Source: an uncultured bacterium
GTDB taxonomy: Bacteria; Bacillota_I; Bacilli_A; RFN20; CAG-826
DNA length: 46,449 nt
Assembly: GCA_949292105.1 (NCBI GenBank)
Contig: CASEYK010000018.1
Span: 69,134-115,582, forward strand
Direction of reading: 5' to 3'
Part shown: positions 1-8,530 of the stretch, in pieces
Numbering within the stretch: position 1 is the first letter of the stretch
Layout: every line of letters begins with the position of its first letter
Notes under the pieces: model-generated
What the model was told of the DNA's origin: nothing
What the model saw: only the letters and a program-made list of their open reading frames with translations
The model's database searches: none
Position numbers and translations under genes: made by a program

Positions 1-121
1 TTAAAGCTTTATCGAGCATGCATACCAAGGAATCGGTAATTTCATTTTTACCGACTTGATATTTATTTGGCGTTTTCATCGCTAATGATTTTAAATATTT
101 CTTTTGCGAGCTGGTTAACAT
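1..121 (-). CDS. yhbY: YhbY-type CRM-domain RNA-binding protein (3' part missing)
   Basis: The 40 visible residues begin MLTSSQKKYLKSLAMK and continue with a YQVGKNEITDS stretch, the typical N-terminus of the YhbY/YqeI family, small CRM-fold RNA-binding proteins that associate with pre-50S ribosomal particles. The gene runs off the left edge, so about 60 C-terminal residues are missing. It lies 5 bp after the yqeH stop, as the distal member of a yqeG-yqeH-yhbY run. In Bacillus subtilis an aroE-type gene sits between yqeH and yhbY; here it is absent. No well-placed Shine-Dalgarno is seen: a GAAGG lies 13 nt from the ATG, and a TATACT hexamer sits 7 nt before it, so a leaderless start is possible. 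Family call is secure. Confidence 0.88.
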   Translation of the reverse strand, partial: MLTSSQKKYLKSLAMKTPNKYQVGKNEITDSLVCMLDKAL

Positions 122-126
122 AATAT

Positions 127-1272
127 TTAGTATACCTTCGAAAGTGTTTCTTTTAATGCCGCGCCATGCGGGAATGAAATTCGAATTGTTTGTCCTTTTC
201 CAATGAATGAAACCCATCCGAATCCTTCGACACTGATATCGTGATAAAGATTATCATCTTCCATATCATATTCGAATAAATCGAAATCAGAGAAACTAGA
301 TAAAGAGTCGGAAACAGGGCGAATTATTCTGGAATGAAGATTGGTTTTAAAAGCTTCGTCTAATTTATTAGACGATACTTTTTTGTATTCAATATACTCA
401 GAAGTAAAAGCTTTAAATAATGTGGCTTCGCCTCTAATCAGTTCTACTGTAATTAACCCGCCGAAAAAGACCGCTTCGTCTTGAGATAATTTAATCGAAG
501 TTTCTTTAACACTTTTCTTTGGGGTAATAACTTTTTGAACATCTTTTTCAACCTTTGAAATAATAGATGTATCGAGCGAAAGACCTGGCAGTTCGTATAG
601 AAAAGACGAATTTGACAAAGGTATTTCTAAAACTTTAAGTGTTGTTCCTGGATAATATTCGGTTTTAATTGTCCACCTAAAATTATTTTCGTAATTTTTC
701 ATCATGCGATTGACCAATGATGTTTTGCCAGACATCGATGTGCCTATCATATAAACATCATGTCCTTGTCGTAATTCATGGATTGAATTGACTAGGCTTT
801 TTGGATCATAAGAATCGTCATTACCAATAATTAAAACGTTTGCTGGTTCAATGCCAACTTCGTTGAAACGAGCGATAAGATATCGTTCAAAATTTTCTTT
901 GCTGTGGCGTTTAGCATTAAAAAGATCATATTTGGTGCCGATGACCATTATCTTTAATCCTTTTAGTTTACTAACTAAATCCATTTTAAATGTGCCATTA
1001 AACGCAAACAAATCAACGACCCAAATTATGACCGCGTCGGTTGCAACCGCATCGTCAAGAATTTTTAGTGTTTGTTTATCAACGCTTTTCGAAAGTTCCC
1101 CACTGTTTAGTTTCTTCATCTCTTCAAAACAATTTTGGCAATACAAAACATGGGTAGATAATGTTTCGCGGGTGGCAACTGATGCTGGTATATAACCTTT
1201 TTTATCAACATCGAGGCTTTGTAATACTACGCCACACTTATAACATCTAAGAACTCTTTTTACTTTGGCCAT
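127..1272 (-). CDS. yqeH: Ribosome biogenesis GTPase YqeH
   Basis: This is a circularly permuted GTPase that in Bacillus takes part in 30S subunit assembly. A treble-clef-like zinc site is formed by C10/C13 and C45/C48. The G motifs then appear in permuted order: G4 TKYD at 113-116, G1 GTSMSGKTS at 177-185, and G3-like LPG near 228-230, followed by the C-terminal RNA-binding region. Length (381 aa) is normal for the family. A GGAG lies 8 nt before the ATG. The start overlaps the end of yqeG by 26 bp, so the two are probably translationally coupled, and yhbY follows directly. No anomalies are seen. Confidence 0.96.
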   Translation of the reverse strand: MAKVKRVLRCYKCGVVLQSLDVDKKGYIPASVATRETLSTHVLYCQNCFEEMKKLNSGELSKSVDKQTLKILDDAVATDAVIIWVVDLFAFNGTFKMDLVSKLKGLKIMVIGTKYDLFNAKRHSKENFERYLIARFNEVGIEPANVLIIGNDDSYDPKSLVNSIHELRQGHDVYMIGTSMSGKTSLVNRMMKNYENNFRWTIKTEYYPGTTLKVLEIPLSNSSFLYELPGLSLDTSIISKVEKDVQKVITPKKSVKETSIKLSQDEAVFFGGLITVELIRGEATLFKAFTSEYIEYKKVSSNKLDEAFKTNLHSRIIRPVSDSLSSFSDFDLFEYDMEDDNLYHDISVEGFGWVSFIGKGQTIRISFPHGAALKETLSKVY

Positions 1273-1792
1273 ACAATTCTCTCCACTCTTTCAATAAATT
1301 TTTATTTTTTAATCTCTTCCTTATCATTTTATCAAATATGCGATTAAAATGCGTGGTGAATTGGTCTTCTTTCACTAATTTTTCAAGAAGTATCGATTTT
1401 ATACCAACATTTTTAGCCGCTTTAACATCGGTAATTAGTTGATCGCCAATAAGAATGATCTCATCTTTATTTAGATGGTTATCTTTGATAAAACGATTAA
1501 TTTTACAAGGGAATGGTTTCATAGCGCTATGTATGCACTCAATACCAAGCGCCTCGGCATACTCTTTAACTCTTTTTCCGCGATTATTTGAAACAATAAC
1601 AGGTTTTAAACCACTATTTTTCATCTTGCTAATCAATCGAATCGCTCGATCGCTCGGTACCTTTGTTTTATAACTATCAAGGGTATTGTCCAAATCGATG
1701 ATAAGCGTTTTAATGTTTAACGAATGATAAAAATCAACATCGATGTCGTATATATTTTTTGCCCAAGCAAACGGAATTAATTTTTCTTTCAT
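1247..1792 (-). CDS. yqeG: YqeG family HAD-superfamily phosphatase
   Basis: A 181-aa HAD-fold protein. HAD motif I is DLDNTL near residues 33-38, motif II is the SNN near 68-70, and the late acidic motif is GDQLITDV near 117-124, with no cap domain. Bacterial YqeG proteins (family IIIA) have an unsettled substrate; the mitochondrial relatives dephosphorylate phosphatidylglycerophosphate, so that role is only a possibility. It is the first gene of yqeG-yqeH-yhbY, the order found in Bacillus. No Shine-Dalgarno precedes the ATG; a TATACA lies 8 nt upstream, so the start may be at or near the 5' end of the transcript. Confidence 0.93.
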   Translation of the reverse strand: MKEKLIPFAWAKNIYDIDVDFYHSLNIKTLIIDLDNTLDSYKTKVPSDRAIRLISKMKNSGLKPVIVSNNRGKRVKEYAEALGIECIHSAMKPFPCKINRFIKDNHLNKDEIILIGDQLITDVKAAKNVGIKSILLEKLVKEDQFTTHFNRIFDKMIRKRLKNKNLLKEWRELYGQSKKSS

Positions 1793-1861
1793 AATTTAAG
1801 TGTATATTAACATAATATTTTTAATATTAAAATTGCCATTTGTTACTTTCGTATCTATTAT

Positions 1862-1890
1862 TTGCGGTTTTAGTAAATAGAAATTAAAAT
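1862..1890 (+). promoter_or_regulatory. Candidate sigma-A promoter of the small membrane protein gene
   Basis: TTGCGG (1862-1867), a 17-bp spacer and TAAAAT (1885-1890) lie directly upstream of the ATG at 1897. The predicted start of transcription falls on or within a base or two of the start codon, and no Shine-Dalgarno is visible, so the message would be leaderless. The -35 match is partial. Confidence 0.45.
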
Positions 1891-1896
1891 CTAAAT

Positions 1897-2172
1897 ATGG
1901 AAGGAAATGAACCAATTAGTGAAAATCTACCACTTAAGATAATTTATGGTCCAAGAATTTTATCATCTATTTCAATTTTTGGCTCACTCATATTTTCACC
2001 AGTTGTTTTTATTATATTTTCTGTCGCTGGTTTGATTTGTTCTGTCTATTTGTACATAAAAAACAAAAAGAAAATCTTTATCTACGAAATTATTTTTTGT
2101 GCAATTGCTCTTGCTATTTGTTTATCGCTTGTCATTTATCAAGTCTGTACATTGCTGTCTCAACCAGCTTAA
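1897..2172 (+). CDS. Small hypothetical membrane protein
   Basis: A 91-aa protein of no family I recognise. After a polar N-terminus of about 20 residues come hydrophobic segments at roughly 22-52 (one long or two closely spaced helices) and 61-86, separated by a basic IKNKKK loop, so a two- or three-helix membrane protein is likely. It stands alone on the plus strand, divergent from yqeG and convergent with parC, whose stop is 18 bp away. No Shine-Dalgarno is seen, but a plausible promoter ends 6 nt before the ATG. The hydrophobic pattern and promoter support a real gene; function is unknown. Confidence 0.6.
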   Translation: MEGNEPISENLPLKIIYGPRILSSISIFGSLIFSPVVFIIFSVAGLICSVYLYIKNKKKIFIYEIIFCAIALAICLSLVIYQVCTLLSQPA

Positions 2173-2190
2173 ACAATTTCAAGCGAAAGC

Positions 2191-4812
2191 TTAATCTAAA
2201 TCTTCAAAAATCGAAATCTGTTCATATGTTGAGCCTTCTTCAGATTCATCGGAATCATTTTTAGGCTCGTCTTGACCATCTACAACTTCTAAAACATTCT
2301 TTTTAGCTTGTTTTTCAGTGATGGGATGAGATGGGGTATCGTGATTTATAACATCTAATGGTTCGCCATAGACGAAAGATATCTTAGTACGAGGAGGTAT
2401 ACTAATATTCTTTTTTGCATTCTTATTAATATCGGTAAGATGGAAATCATCGACGCGCAAATCGACGGTTGTGTTATCGTTTAAATAAAGGACAAGATAT
2501 AATTCATCAGCTTTCGGTGAAACTTTAATGGCGCGAACCAAGGCGTGTGGCTCGCTTTTGAAATAACGGAAAACGGGTTGTAATTTGCCAAGGCGCGATG
2601 TGCGATACATTTTCGTATTATCAAAGATTCTTTCACATCCGCCATCGGTCACAAGCACAATCTTAGCTTTTTCTTGTTCATCAAATGCAAGCATTTGAAC
2701 AGTATAATTTTTGCCGAGGCTCGAAACAGCTTTAACTCCACCTGCTCTCAGTCCGAATGGCGTTAACTCATTTTCGTTGAACATCGAAGCATTGCCGTTG
2801 CTTGTAAAAATCAAAATATCGCTGTTGCCAGTTAACATTTGAACAGAAGCCACTTCATCAGAAGAAACAATTCGCATACAACGAACGGGGCGATTATGCT
2901 TCGTATAGTCAATCTGTCCGAGTGACATTCGCTTTATTTGTCCTAATTTAGTTAAAAAGGCTAAATAGATATCACTTCTAAATTCGCTGACAAGAAAACC
3001 TTTTATGATTTTTTCGCCTGTTTCAAAAGTAACAAACTGATTTAAGTGTGTTCCTTCTTCCTTATATCTATTTTCGGTCAAGCGATGAACAGGTATACAA
3101 ACATAATTGCCACGGTTTGTGAAAGCTAGAAGATAATCTGTCGTCATTCCACTTCCACATCCGATTAAAACATCACCTGTTTTTAAGCCTGGCAAAGCGT
3201 TACCATTGCTGCTTTTGAAAGATTTGATACTCGAACGTTTGGCGTATCCGTCGCGAGTTAAAGAAATGATTTGTTCCTCCTTAGCGATTAATTGACGCTT
3301 ATCAACAGTTTGAACTTCGCCCTTTTCTTCAATGGCAGTTCTTCTTTCATCGCCGTATTCATCTTTGATAGCTTTCAAATCAGAAATAATGACGCGATTG
3401 AGTTTATTCGGATCAGCAAGGATCGCTTGACATTTTTCCACATCTTTTTCCAAAGTCACTTTTTCTTGTTCTAAGACTAATTCATCGGTATGGCTGAGTT
3501 TGTATAAAGGCATCATGACAATAGCTTCAGCTTGCTCATTTGAAAGTTCAAAACGCTTGATTAAGTTAACTTTAGAATCGGCTTTGTCTTTTGATTTGCG
3601 AATAATATCAACAACTTCGTTAATATTGAGTGAAGCAATTATTAAACCATTAACAATATGGAGCCTTTGTTGGAATTTATTGAGGTCGAATTTCACTTTT
3701 CGAGTAACAACATCAATTTGATGAGCGATGTATGCATCAATAAACTGTAAAAGATTTAATGTTCTCGGACGCCCATCAACAATTGCCACCATATTCGCTG
3801 TATAAGAACTCTTTAATGAAGTTTTATTCATTAAATAAGTTAAAATCAAATCGGCTTTTGCCTCTTTTTTGATATCGACAACGATGCGGATTCCGCTATG
3901 ATCACTTTCATCGCGAACTTCTAAAATGCCATCAATCGATTTAGAATGGCGAATTTTATCGATTTCAAAAGCGATGTTAATTTTGACAACGCGATAAGGA
4001 ATTTCGGTAATTACAATTTGCTGAATGTCACCATTTTTGACGATTTCAGCTTTAGAAGCAACTTCAATTCTTCCCCTACCTGTAGTGTAAATTGATTTCA
4101 AGCCTTCGGATCGATAAATGATACCACCGGTCGGAAAATCGGGCCCTTGAACAATTTCTAATAAATCATCAATCGTTGCATTTTTATGCGTCAAACGATA
4201 AATCACAGTGTCAATAACTTCATTCAGATTGTGTGGAGGAATATCAGTTGCCATAGCGACAGCAATTCCTTCAGATCCATTAACTAGAAGATTCGGGAAA
4301 CGAGATGGTAGAACCACTGGCTCAAATTCTGTATCGTCAAAATTGAGTTCCATATCAACAGTGTTTTTCTCGATATCTCTAATCAACTCGTTGCTTAGTT
4401 TAGATAGTCGTGATTCTGTATAACGATAGGCTGCTGGAGAATCGCCATCGATGGAACCGTTATTGCCCTGAAAATTGACAAGAGGATAACGAACTTTCCA
4501 ATCTTGAGACATTCGCGAAAGAGCATCATAAATTGATGAGTCGCCGTGTGGATGGTATTTGCCCATCACTTCTCCGACTGTATGAGCACATTTTTTAGTT
4601 GGTTTATTGTATACGTTGCCGTTGTTATACATTGAAAAAATAATTCTTCTTTGAACGGGTTTTAATCCGTCTCTCACATCTGGGATGGCGCGGTCTTGAA
4701 TAACAGCTTTGGCAAAAACAGCGTATCGATCGCCCATCACTTCTTCAAGAGGCTCAACAACAATGTTTTCTTCAATGATTTCTTCTTCTTGAACTTTTTT
4801 CTTTTTAGCCAT
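2191..4812 (-). CDS. parC: DNA topoisomerase IV subunit A
   Basis: Breakage-reunion subunit of topoisomerase IV, which decatenates daughter chromosomes. The winged-helix region carries the quinolone-resistance segment HPHGDSSIYDAL at about 87-98, with Ser at the GyrA Ser83 position and Asp at the Asp87 position, the quinolone-sensitive arrangement. The catalytic tyrosine is Y131 in the AAYRYTE motif. A C-terminal beta-propeller region follows from about residue 500. At 873 aa it is somewhat long, with a Lys-rich then acidic N-terminus and an acidic tail. AGGAGG precedes the ATG. It overlaps parE by 8 bp. Pairing with an adjacent TOPRIM subunit lacking a gyrB context favours parC over gyrA. 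Confidence 0.93.
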   Translation of the reverse strand: MAKKKKVQEEEIIEENIVVEPLEEVMGDRYAVFAKAVIQDRAIPDVRDGLKPVQRRIIFSMYNNGNVYNKPTKKCAHTVGEVMGKYHPHGDSSIYDALSRMSQDWKVRYPLVNFQGNNGSIDGDSPAAYRYTESRLSKLSNELIRDIEKNTVDMELNFDDTEFEPVVLPSRFPNLLVNGSEGIAVAMATDIPPHNLNEVIDTVIYRLTHKNATIDDLLEIVQGPDFPTGGIIYRSEGLKSIYTTGRGRIEVASKAEIVKNGDIQQIVITEIPYRVVKINIAFEIDKIRHSKSIDGILEVRDESDHSGIRIVVDIKKEAKADLILTYLMNKTSLKSSYTANMVAIVDGRPRTLNLLQFIDAYIAHQIDVVTRKVKFDLNKFQQRLHIVNGLIIASLNINEVVDIIRKSKDKADSKVNLIKRFELSNEQAEAIVMMPLYKLSHTDELVLEQEKVTLEKDVEKCQAILADPNKLNRVIISDLKAIKDEYGDERRTAIEEKGEVQTVDKRQLIAKEEQIISLTRDGYAKRSSIKSFKSSNGNALPGLKTGDVLIGCGSGMTTDYLLAFTNRGNYVCIPVHRLTENRYKEEGTHLNQFVTFETGEKIIKGFLVSEFRSDIYLAFLTKLGQIKRMSLGQIDYTKHNRPVRCMRIVSSDEVASVQMLTGNSDILIFTSNGNASMFNENELTPFGLRAGGVKAVSSLGKNYTVQMLAFDEQEKAKIVLVTDGGCERIFDNTKMYRTSRLGKLQPVFRYFKSEPHALVRAIKVSPKADELYLVLYLNDNTTVDLRVDDFHLTDINKNAKKNISIPPRTKISFVYGEPLDVINHDTPSHPITEKQAKKNVLEVVDGQDEPKNDSDESEEGSTYEQISIFEDLD

Positions 4813-6748
4813 TGTTTTTAACCTCCTTTATGAAAGTATCAGTGCAATTAAAATCAACATTTTCCTCAACCCATTTTCTTCTTACCGACGCATCTTTGCC
4901 CATTAAAATGCCAACGCGTTTTTCGACGAGAAAAGGATCATCAATGCTGATTTGTATAAGAGTTCGAGTGCGAGGATCCATAGTTGTTTCTTTCAACTGA
5001 GTATCATTCATTTCACCGAGACCTTTGTAGCGGTTAATTTTATAACCTGCTCCTATCTTTTTCTTTGCACTCTCTAATTGGTCGTCATCCCATGCATATT
5101 CTTGAACAATTTGGTGATTGACTTCTTTGAAAACGCGGTAAAGAGGAGGCACGGCAACATAGACATGACCCGCCACAATTAATTGTCGCATATAATGATA
5201 AAAGAAGGTTAATAATAATGTCTGAATATGAGCGCCATCAGTGTCGGCATCAGTCATGATAATAATCTTGCCATATTTAATATCGGCGATATCAAAAGAG
5301 TGTCCAAATCCTGCTCCTATTGTATTAATAATTGTCGCAATTTCGCGGTTGGCTAGAAGCCTCTCCAAAGAAATGGAATCAGTATTGAGTGGGACGCCTC
5401 GAAGCGGCAAAATAGCTTGATGCAAACGGTCTCGACCTTTTTTCGCTGTTCCACCAGCTGAATCACCTTCAACAATAAAAAGCTCATTTTTCATGTAATC
5501 TTTGCTTTGAGCAGGTGTTAATTTATCGCTTAAAATGACTTCAGTCTTAACTTTTTTTGAATTTCGCGCTTCATCTTTCGCTTTTCGTGCTGCGATACGA
5601 GCTTGTTGAGAGTCGATACATTTTTTAATAATGCGGAAGGCTAATTCCTTATTTTCAGCTAGATAATAAGTGAACTTATTATAAACCATGTTAGAAACGA
5701 TGCTCATCGCTTCAGGTGTATTTAATTTACCTTTTGTTTGACCTTCGAATTGGAGCACTTCTTCTGGAATTTTAAGTGAAATAATGGCTGTTAATCCTTC
5801 GCGAACATCACTTCCTTCAAGTTTTTTATTTTTAAGAAGTTTGTTTAAATCGGCAAAATCATTGACGGCGCGAGTAATACCAGTCCTAAATCCAGCTTCG
5901 TGTGTTCCACCATCGCGGGTCCTAATGTTATTAGCGTAAGAAAAGATATTCTCGTTATAATCTTGAGAACAATACTGCATAGCGATTTCTGCAACTATAC
6001 CAGTGCTCTCATCATAATCGTCAAAATGGATAACGGGTGAAATGGGTGTTTTATTTTGATTCAAATTTTCAACATATTCAATCAAACCATTTTCGTAATG
6101 GTATTGTTGGGTTTGATTACTTCTTTCATCAATAAGAACAAAAGTAACTTGCTTCATTAAAAAAGCAAGTTCTTGCAAATAATTCGAAACTGTTTCCCAT
6201 TTAAATTCAACGGTAGTAAAGATAGAGGGATCTGGCAAAAAGCGAACTAATGTTCCGTGTTTTTTGGTCGGCCCTAATGTCTCCAAAGGAACTTCAATTT
6301 TACCACCATTATGAAAGCGGATATGAGATACAACGCCATCGCGATAAACAGTAACATCAAGCCACAGTGACAAAGCATTTGTCACTGACGCACCAACACC
6401 ATGAAGACCAGCAGCGCTTTTGTAAACGGCATTGTTAAATTTACCGCCAGCATGGAGTTCACTAAAAACTAACTCAACAGCTGGACGTCCAGTTTCTTTG
6501 TTTATGCCAACTGGAATACCGCGGCCTTCATCTAAAACAGAGCAAGAACCATCTTTATGGAGAGTAATTATTATTTTTTCACCAAATCCAGAAAGTGCTT
6601 CATCGACGGAATTTGTTACAACTTCCCACACTAAATGATGTAATCCGCTCGAATTGGTCGAGCCGATATACATAGCAGGTCTTTTCCTTACTCCTTCAAG
6701 GCCTTTTAAAACATGGATGTCATCCGCAGTATAACTATTTATTGCCAC
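4805..6748 (-). CDS. parE: DNA topoisomerase IV subunit B
   Basis: ATPase subunit of topoisomerase IV. The GHKL ATPase domain shows NSVDEAL, DEGRGIPVG and GLHGVGASV in the first 120 residues. The TOPRIM domain shows EGDSAGG and DADTDGAH. I start it at GTG 6748 (647 aa): a perfect GGAGG at 6755-6759 lies 6 nt upstream, whereas the alternative TTG at 6763 falls in front of that ribosome-binding site and would have none. It precedes parC with an 8-bp overlap, so the subunits are made together. A TATAAT at 6773-6778 is the likely -10. Confidence 0.95.
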   Translation of the reverse strand: MAINSYTADDIHVLKGLEGVRKRPAMYIGSTNSSGLHHLVWEVVTNSVDEALSGFGEKIIITLHKDGSCSVLDEGRGIPVGINKETGRPAVELVFSELHAGGKFNNAVYKSAAGLHGVGASVTNALSLWLDVTVYRDGVVSHIRFHNGGKIEVPLETLGPTKKHGTLVRFLPDPSIFTTVEFKWETVSNYLQELAFLMKQVTFVLIDERSNQTQQYHYENGLIEYVENLNQNKTPISPVIHFDDYDESTGIVAEIAMQYCSQDYNENIFSYANNIRTRDGGTHEAGFRTGITRAVNDFADLNKLLKNKKLEGSDVREGLTAIISLKIPEEVLQFEGQTKGKLNTPEAMSIVSNMVYNKFTYYLAENKELAFRIIKKCIDSQQARIAARKAKDEARNSKKVKTEVILSDKLTPAQSKDYMKNELFIVEGDSAGGTAKKGRDRLHQAILPLRGVPLNTDSISLERLLANREIATIINTIGAGFGHSFDIADIKYGKIIIMTDADTDGAHIQTLLLTFFYHYMRQLIVAGHVYVAVPPLYRVFKEVNHQIVQEYAWDDDQLESAKKKIGAGYKINRYKGLGEMNDTQLKETTMDPRTRTLIQISIDDPFLVEKRVGILMGKDASVRRKWVEENVDFNCTDTFIKEVKNNG

Positions 6749-6772
6749 AAAATGCCTCCGCAACCGTCTTTA

Positions 6773-6778
6773 ATTATA
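6773..6778 (-). promoter_or_regulatory. -10 box of the parE-parC promoter
   Basis: A perfect TATAAT on the minus strand, 24 bp before the parE GTG. Transcription would begin near 6766 and leave a short leader that includes GGAGG. No convincing -35 hexamer is visible. The divergent plsY promoter is about 12 bp away. Confidence 0.5.
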
Positions 6779-6789
6779 AACAATTAAAG

Positions 6790-6817
6790 TTGAAAATATA
6801 AAGTTTTTTAGTACAAT
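6790..6817 (+). promoter_or_regulatory. Sigma-A promoter of plsY
   Basis: TTGAAA (6790-6795), a 16-bp spacer and TACAAT (6812-6817) form a good sigma-A promoter. Transcription would start near 6824, giving a leader of about 30 nt before the plsY ATG. It lies back to back with the parE promoter. Confidence 0.65.
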
Positions 6818-6853
6818 AGTTAGCGTGGAATTGAGCGGAGATGAAAATATATT

Positions 6854-7600
6854 ATGTATAATATAATTTGTGCATTAATTTGTTTGATATTCGGCTACTT
6901 AATTGGTTCTATTTCCAATTCTATTTGGATTGGAAAAGTCTTTTTTCATCAAGATCCGCGCGATTATGGTTCAAAAAATGCTGGGGGGACTAATTCTGGA
7001 CGTCTATGGGGTAAAAAAGTTGGTTTAATCATTATCATTCTCGACATGTTAAAGACCATTTTACCTGTTTGGATCTGCTGGGCAATTTTAACTTATGTGC
7101 CAATTGGCGAAAAGGCTCTCGTCCCTACTGCCGCAATGTTTGCAAGCGGAAACATCGACGGCTATGCAATCCCTTGGCCGATATATTGGCTCGCAACTTT
7201 AGGCTCCATTTTAGGCCATTGTTTTCCTCTTTATTACCGTTTCCGAGGCGGCAAGGCAGCGGCTTCATACATGGGAACTCTATTAGGGACTACTTGGATG
7301 ATGGGATTGTCGAGCGGCATCGTCTTTCTAATCACTTTGAAGTTCGATAAACACGTATCACTCGCTAGTATCGTCGCTAGCATATTTGGAACTATCTTTT
7401 CTTGGATTTGGTCTATCCTACTCTTATGTAATGTCTTGCCTCCAGCGATTGAGTTATTACCAATGTATGGAATGAGCCTATATCCAAATTATGTCTTCTC
7501 GATTATATTGACAATTACAACCATTATATTAATCATCAAACATCGCACCAATATCAAGCGATTAGTCGATGGCAATGAAAGAAAAATTACTTGGATGTAA
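6854..7600 (+). CDS. plsY: Acyl-phosphate glycerol-3-phosphate acyltransferase PlsY
   Basis: Membrane enzyme that transfers an acyl group from acyl phosphate to glycerol-3-phosphate, the first step of phospholipid synthesis in most Gram-positives. The first PlsY motif, GSISNS, is near residues 17-22, the second, SKNAGGTNSGR, near 40-50, and the third, FRGGKAAAS, near 132-140. The protein is hydrophobic throughout. At 248 aa it is longer than the usual 200, with extra length in the loops and C-terminal helices. Its neighbour parE is divergent; in Bacillus plsY (yneS) is likewise next to parEC, which supports the call. The GGAG ribosome site is 13 nt from the ATG, longer than ideal. Confidence 0.95.
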   Translation: MYNIICALICLIFGYLIGSISNSIWIGKVFFHQDPRDYGSKNAGGTNSGRLWGKKVGLIIIILDMLKTILPVWICWAILTYVPIGEKALVPTAAMFASGNIDGYAIPWPIYWLATLGSILGHCFPLYYRFRGGKAAASYMGTLLGTTWMMGLSSGIVFLITLKFDKHVSLASIVASIFGTIFSWIWSILLLCNVLPPAIELLPMYGMSLYPNYVFSIILTITTIILIIKHRTNIKRLVDGNERKITWM

Positions 7601-7664
7601 TAGTAATTTTCTAGTAGATTTTAATGTAAACTATATTTCAAAGAAATATTTGCCAAATAGAAAT

Positions 7665-7693
7665 AATAAAAGCGCCTGTTATTGGCGCTTTTA
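7665..7693. terminator. Bidirectional terminator between plsY and yneF
   Basis: A perfect inverted repeat, ATAAAAGCGCC, then a 7-nt loop TGTTATT, then GGCGCTTTTAT. The flanking A and T runs serve both directions, so it can end plsY on the plus strand and the yneF-side transcript on the minus strand. Confidence 0.88.
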
Positions 7694-7720
7694 TGTTGTT
7701 CTGATTTTCCGATTGAATAA

Positions 7721-7945
7721 CTATTTTTGTGAATTGACTTCTCGCATAATTTCTCTAATTTGTTTCTCGCTTGGTTTTCTACCCATTTGAGCAAACATTA
7801 CACGAATCATTTTTTCGTTAATTGGCGGATTTTTGGCCAATTCTTTTTTAAACCACCAACGAGAAGTAAAGAAACCGATTACACCGCCTAAAAGTAAAAT
7901 ACCAACAAGCGATAAAACAAATACCCAAATTTGTATTTCCATCAT
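7721..7945 (-). CDS. yneF: UPF0154 family membrane protein (YneF-like)
   Basis: A 74-aa protein with one N-terminal transmembrane helix (about residues 6-27), a basic Trp-Trp stretch, and the conserved UPF0154 C-terminus with NPPINEKMI followed by FAQMGRKPSEKQIRE. The family is widespread in Firmicutes and Mollicutes, and its function is not established. A GAGG lies 9 nt before the first of two adjacent ATG codons. It is 15 bp downstream of efp and probably cotranscribed with it; the bidirectional hairpin at 7665-7693 ends the unit. Confidence 0.93.
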   Translation of the reverse strand: MMEIQIWVFVLSLVGILLLGGVIGFFTSRWWFKKELAKNPPINEKMIRVMFAQMGRKPSEKQIREIMREVNSQK

Positions 7946-7960
7946 GGTTAGTAACCTCTT

Positions 7961-8518
7961 TTATGCCCTTCCATCATAATCACCGTTATCGGTGCGAACG
8001 ATAATTTCTTCGCCTTCTTCGATGAATAATGGAACGCGAACTTTTAAGCCTGTTTCTAAAATAGCATCTTTCATCGCTTTGTTAACAGTATCACCGCGAA
8101 CAGCTGGTTCACATTTGGTAATTTTTAGAGTTACTTTGGCTGGAAGGTTTAAACCTAAAATTTCTCCTTCGTACGATGTAACTTCAACAATTTCATCACC
8201 TTTGAGGAATTGTAATTCCCACTCAAGACGGTTTTTAGCGATTTCGATTTGATCATATGTTTCTTGATCCATGAAAACCAAAGCATCACCGTTATCGTAG
8301 AGATACTGCATTTGTCTTTTATCAAGTCGAATAGTTTCAATTCCGTATCCACTATTTCTTGACATTTCGGTTACGGAGCCTGTGCGCAAATTTCTCACTT
8401 TGAGTTTTACGACCATTTTGCGCATTGCTGTTTTGTTGAGTAAAACATCCATAACTTGATAGATGTTGCCATCTTCTTCAAAATAATTTCCTGGTCTTAA
8501 TTCTGTAACATTAATCAT
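7961..8518 (-). CDS. efp: Elongation factor P with a non-canonical domain I loop
   Basis: EF-P relieves ribosomes stalled at polyproline. The 185-aa protein has the three-domain length and the signatures NLRTG, MQYLY and GDT, and the C-terminal GLKVRVPLFIEEGE. I start it at ATG 8518, 7 nt after GGAG; the ATG at 8524 lies too close to the same GGAG. The loop that normally reads KPGKG aligns without gaps to KTAMR at 29-33, so the position of the Bacillus modified Lys32 is Met32, with Arg33 and Lys34 next to it. The rest of the protein is well conserved, so this looks like a functional variant rather than decay. Neighbours are an MBL-fold hydrolase upstream and yneF downstream. Confidence 0.94.
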   Translation of the reverse strand: MINVTELRPGNYFEEDGNIYQVMDVLLNKTAMRKMVVKLKVRNLRTGSVTEMSRNSGYGIETIRLDKRQMQYLYDNGDALVFMDQETYDQIEIAKNRLEWELQFLKGDEIVEVTSYEGEILGLNLPAKVTLKITKCEPAVRGDTVNKAMKDAILETGLKVRVPLFIEEGEEIIVRTDNGDYDGRA

Positions 8519-8530
8519 TTTCATTCTCCT

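Noticed and set aside
6746-6763. TTG start for parE at 6763
   Set aside because: The GGAGG lies downstream of that TTG, so the GTG at 6748 with a 6-nt spacer is preferred.
6841-6861. Six-codon upstream reading frame before plsY (ATG at 6841)
   Set aside because: The GGAG is directly adjacent to this ATG with no spacer, so it is unlikely to be translated.
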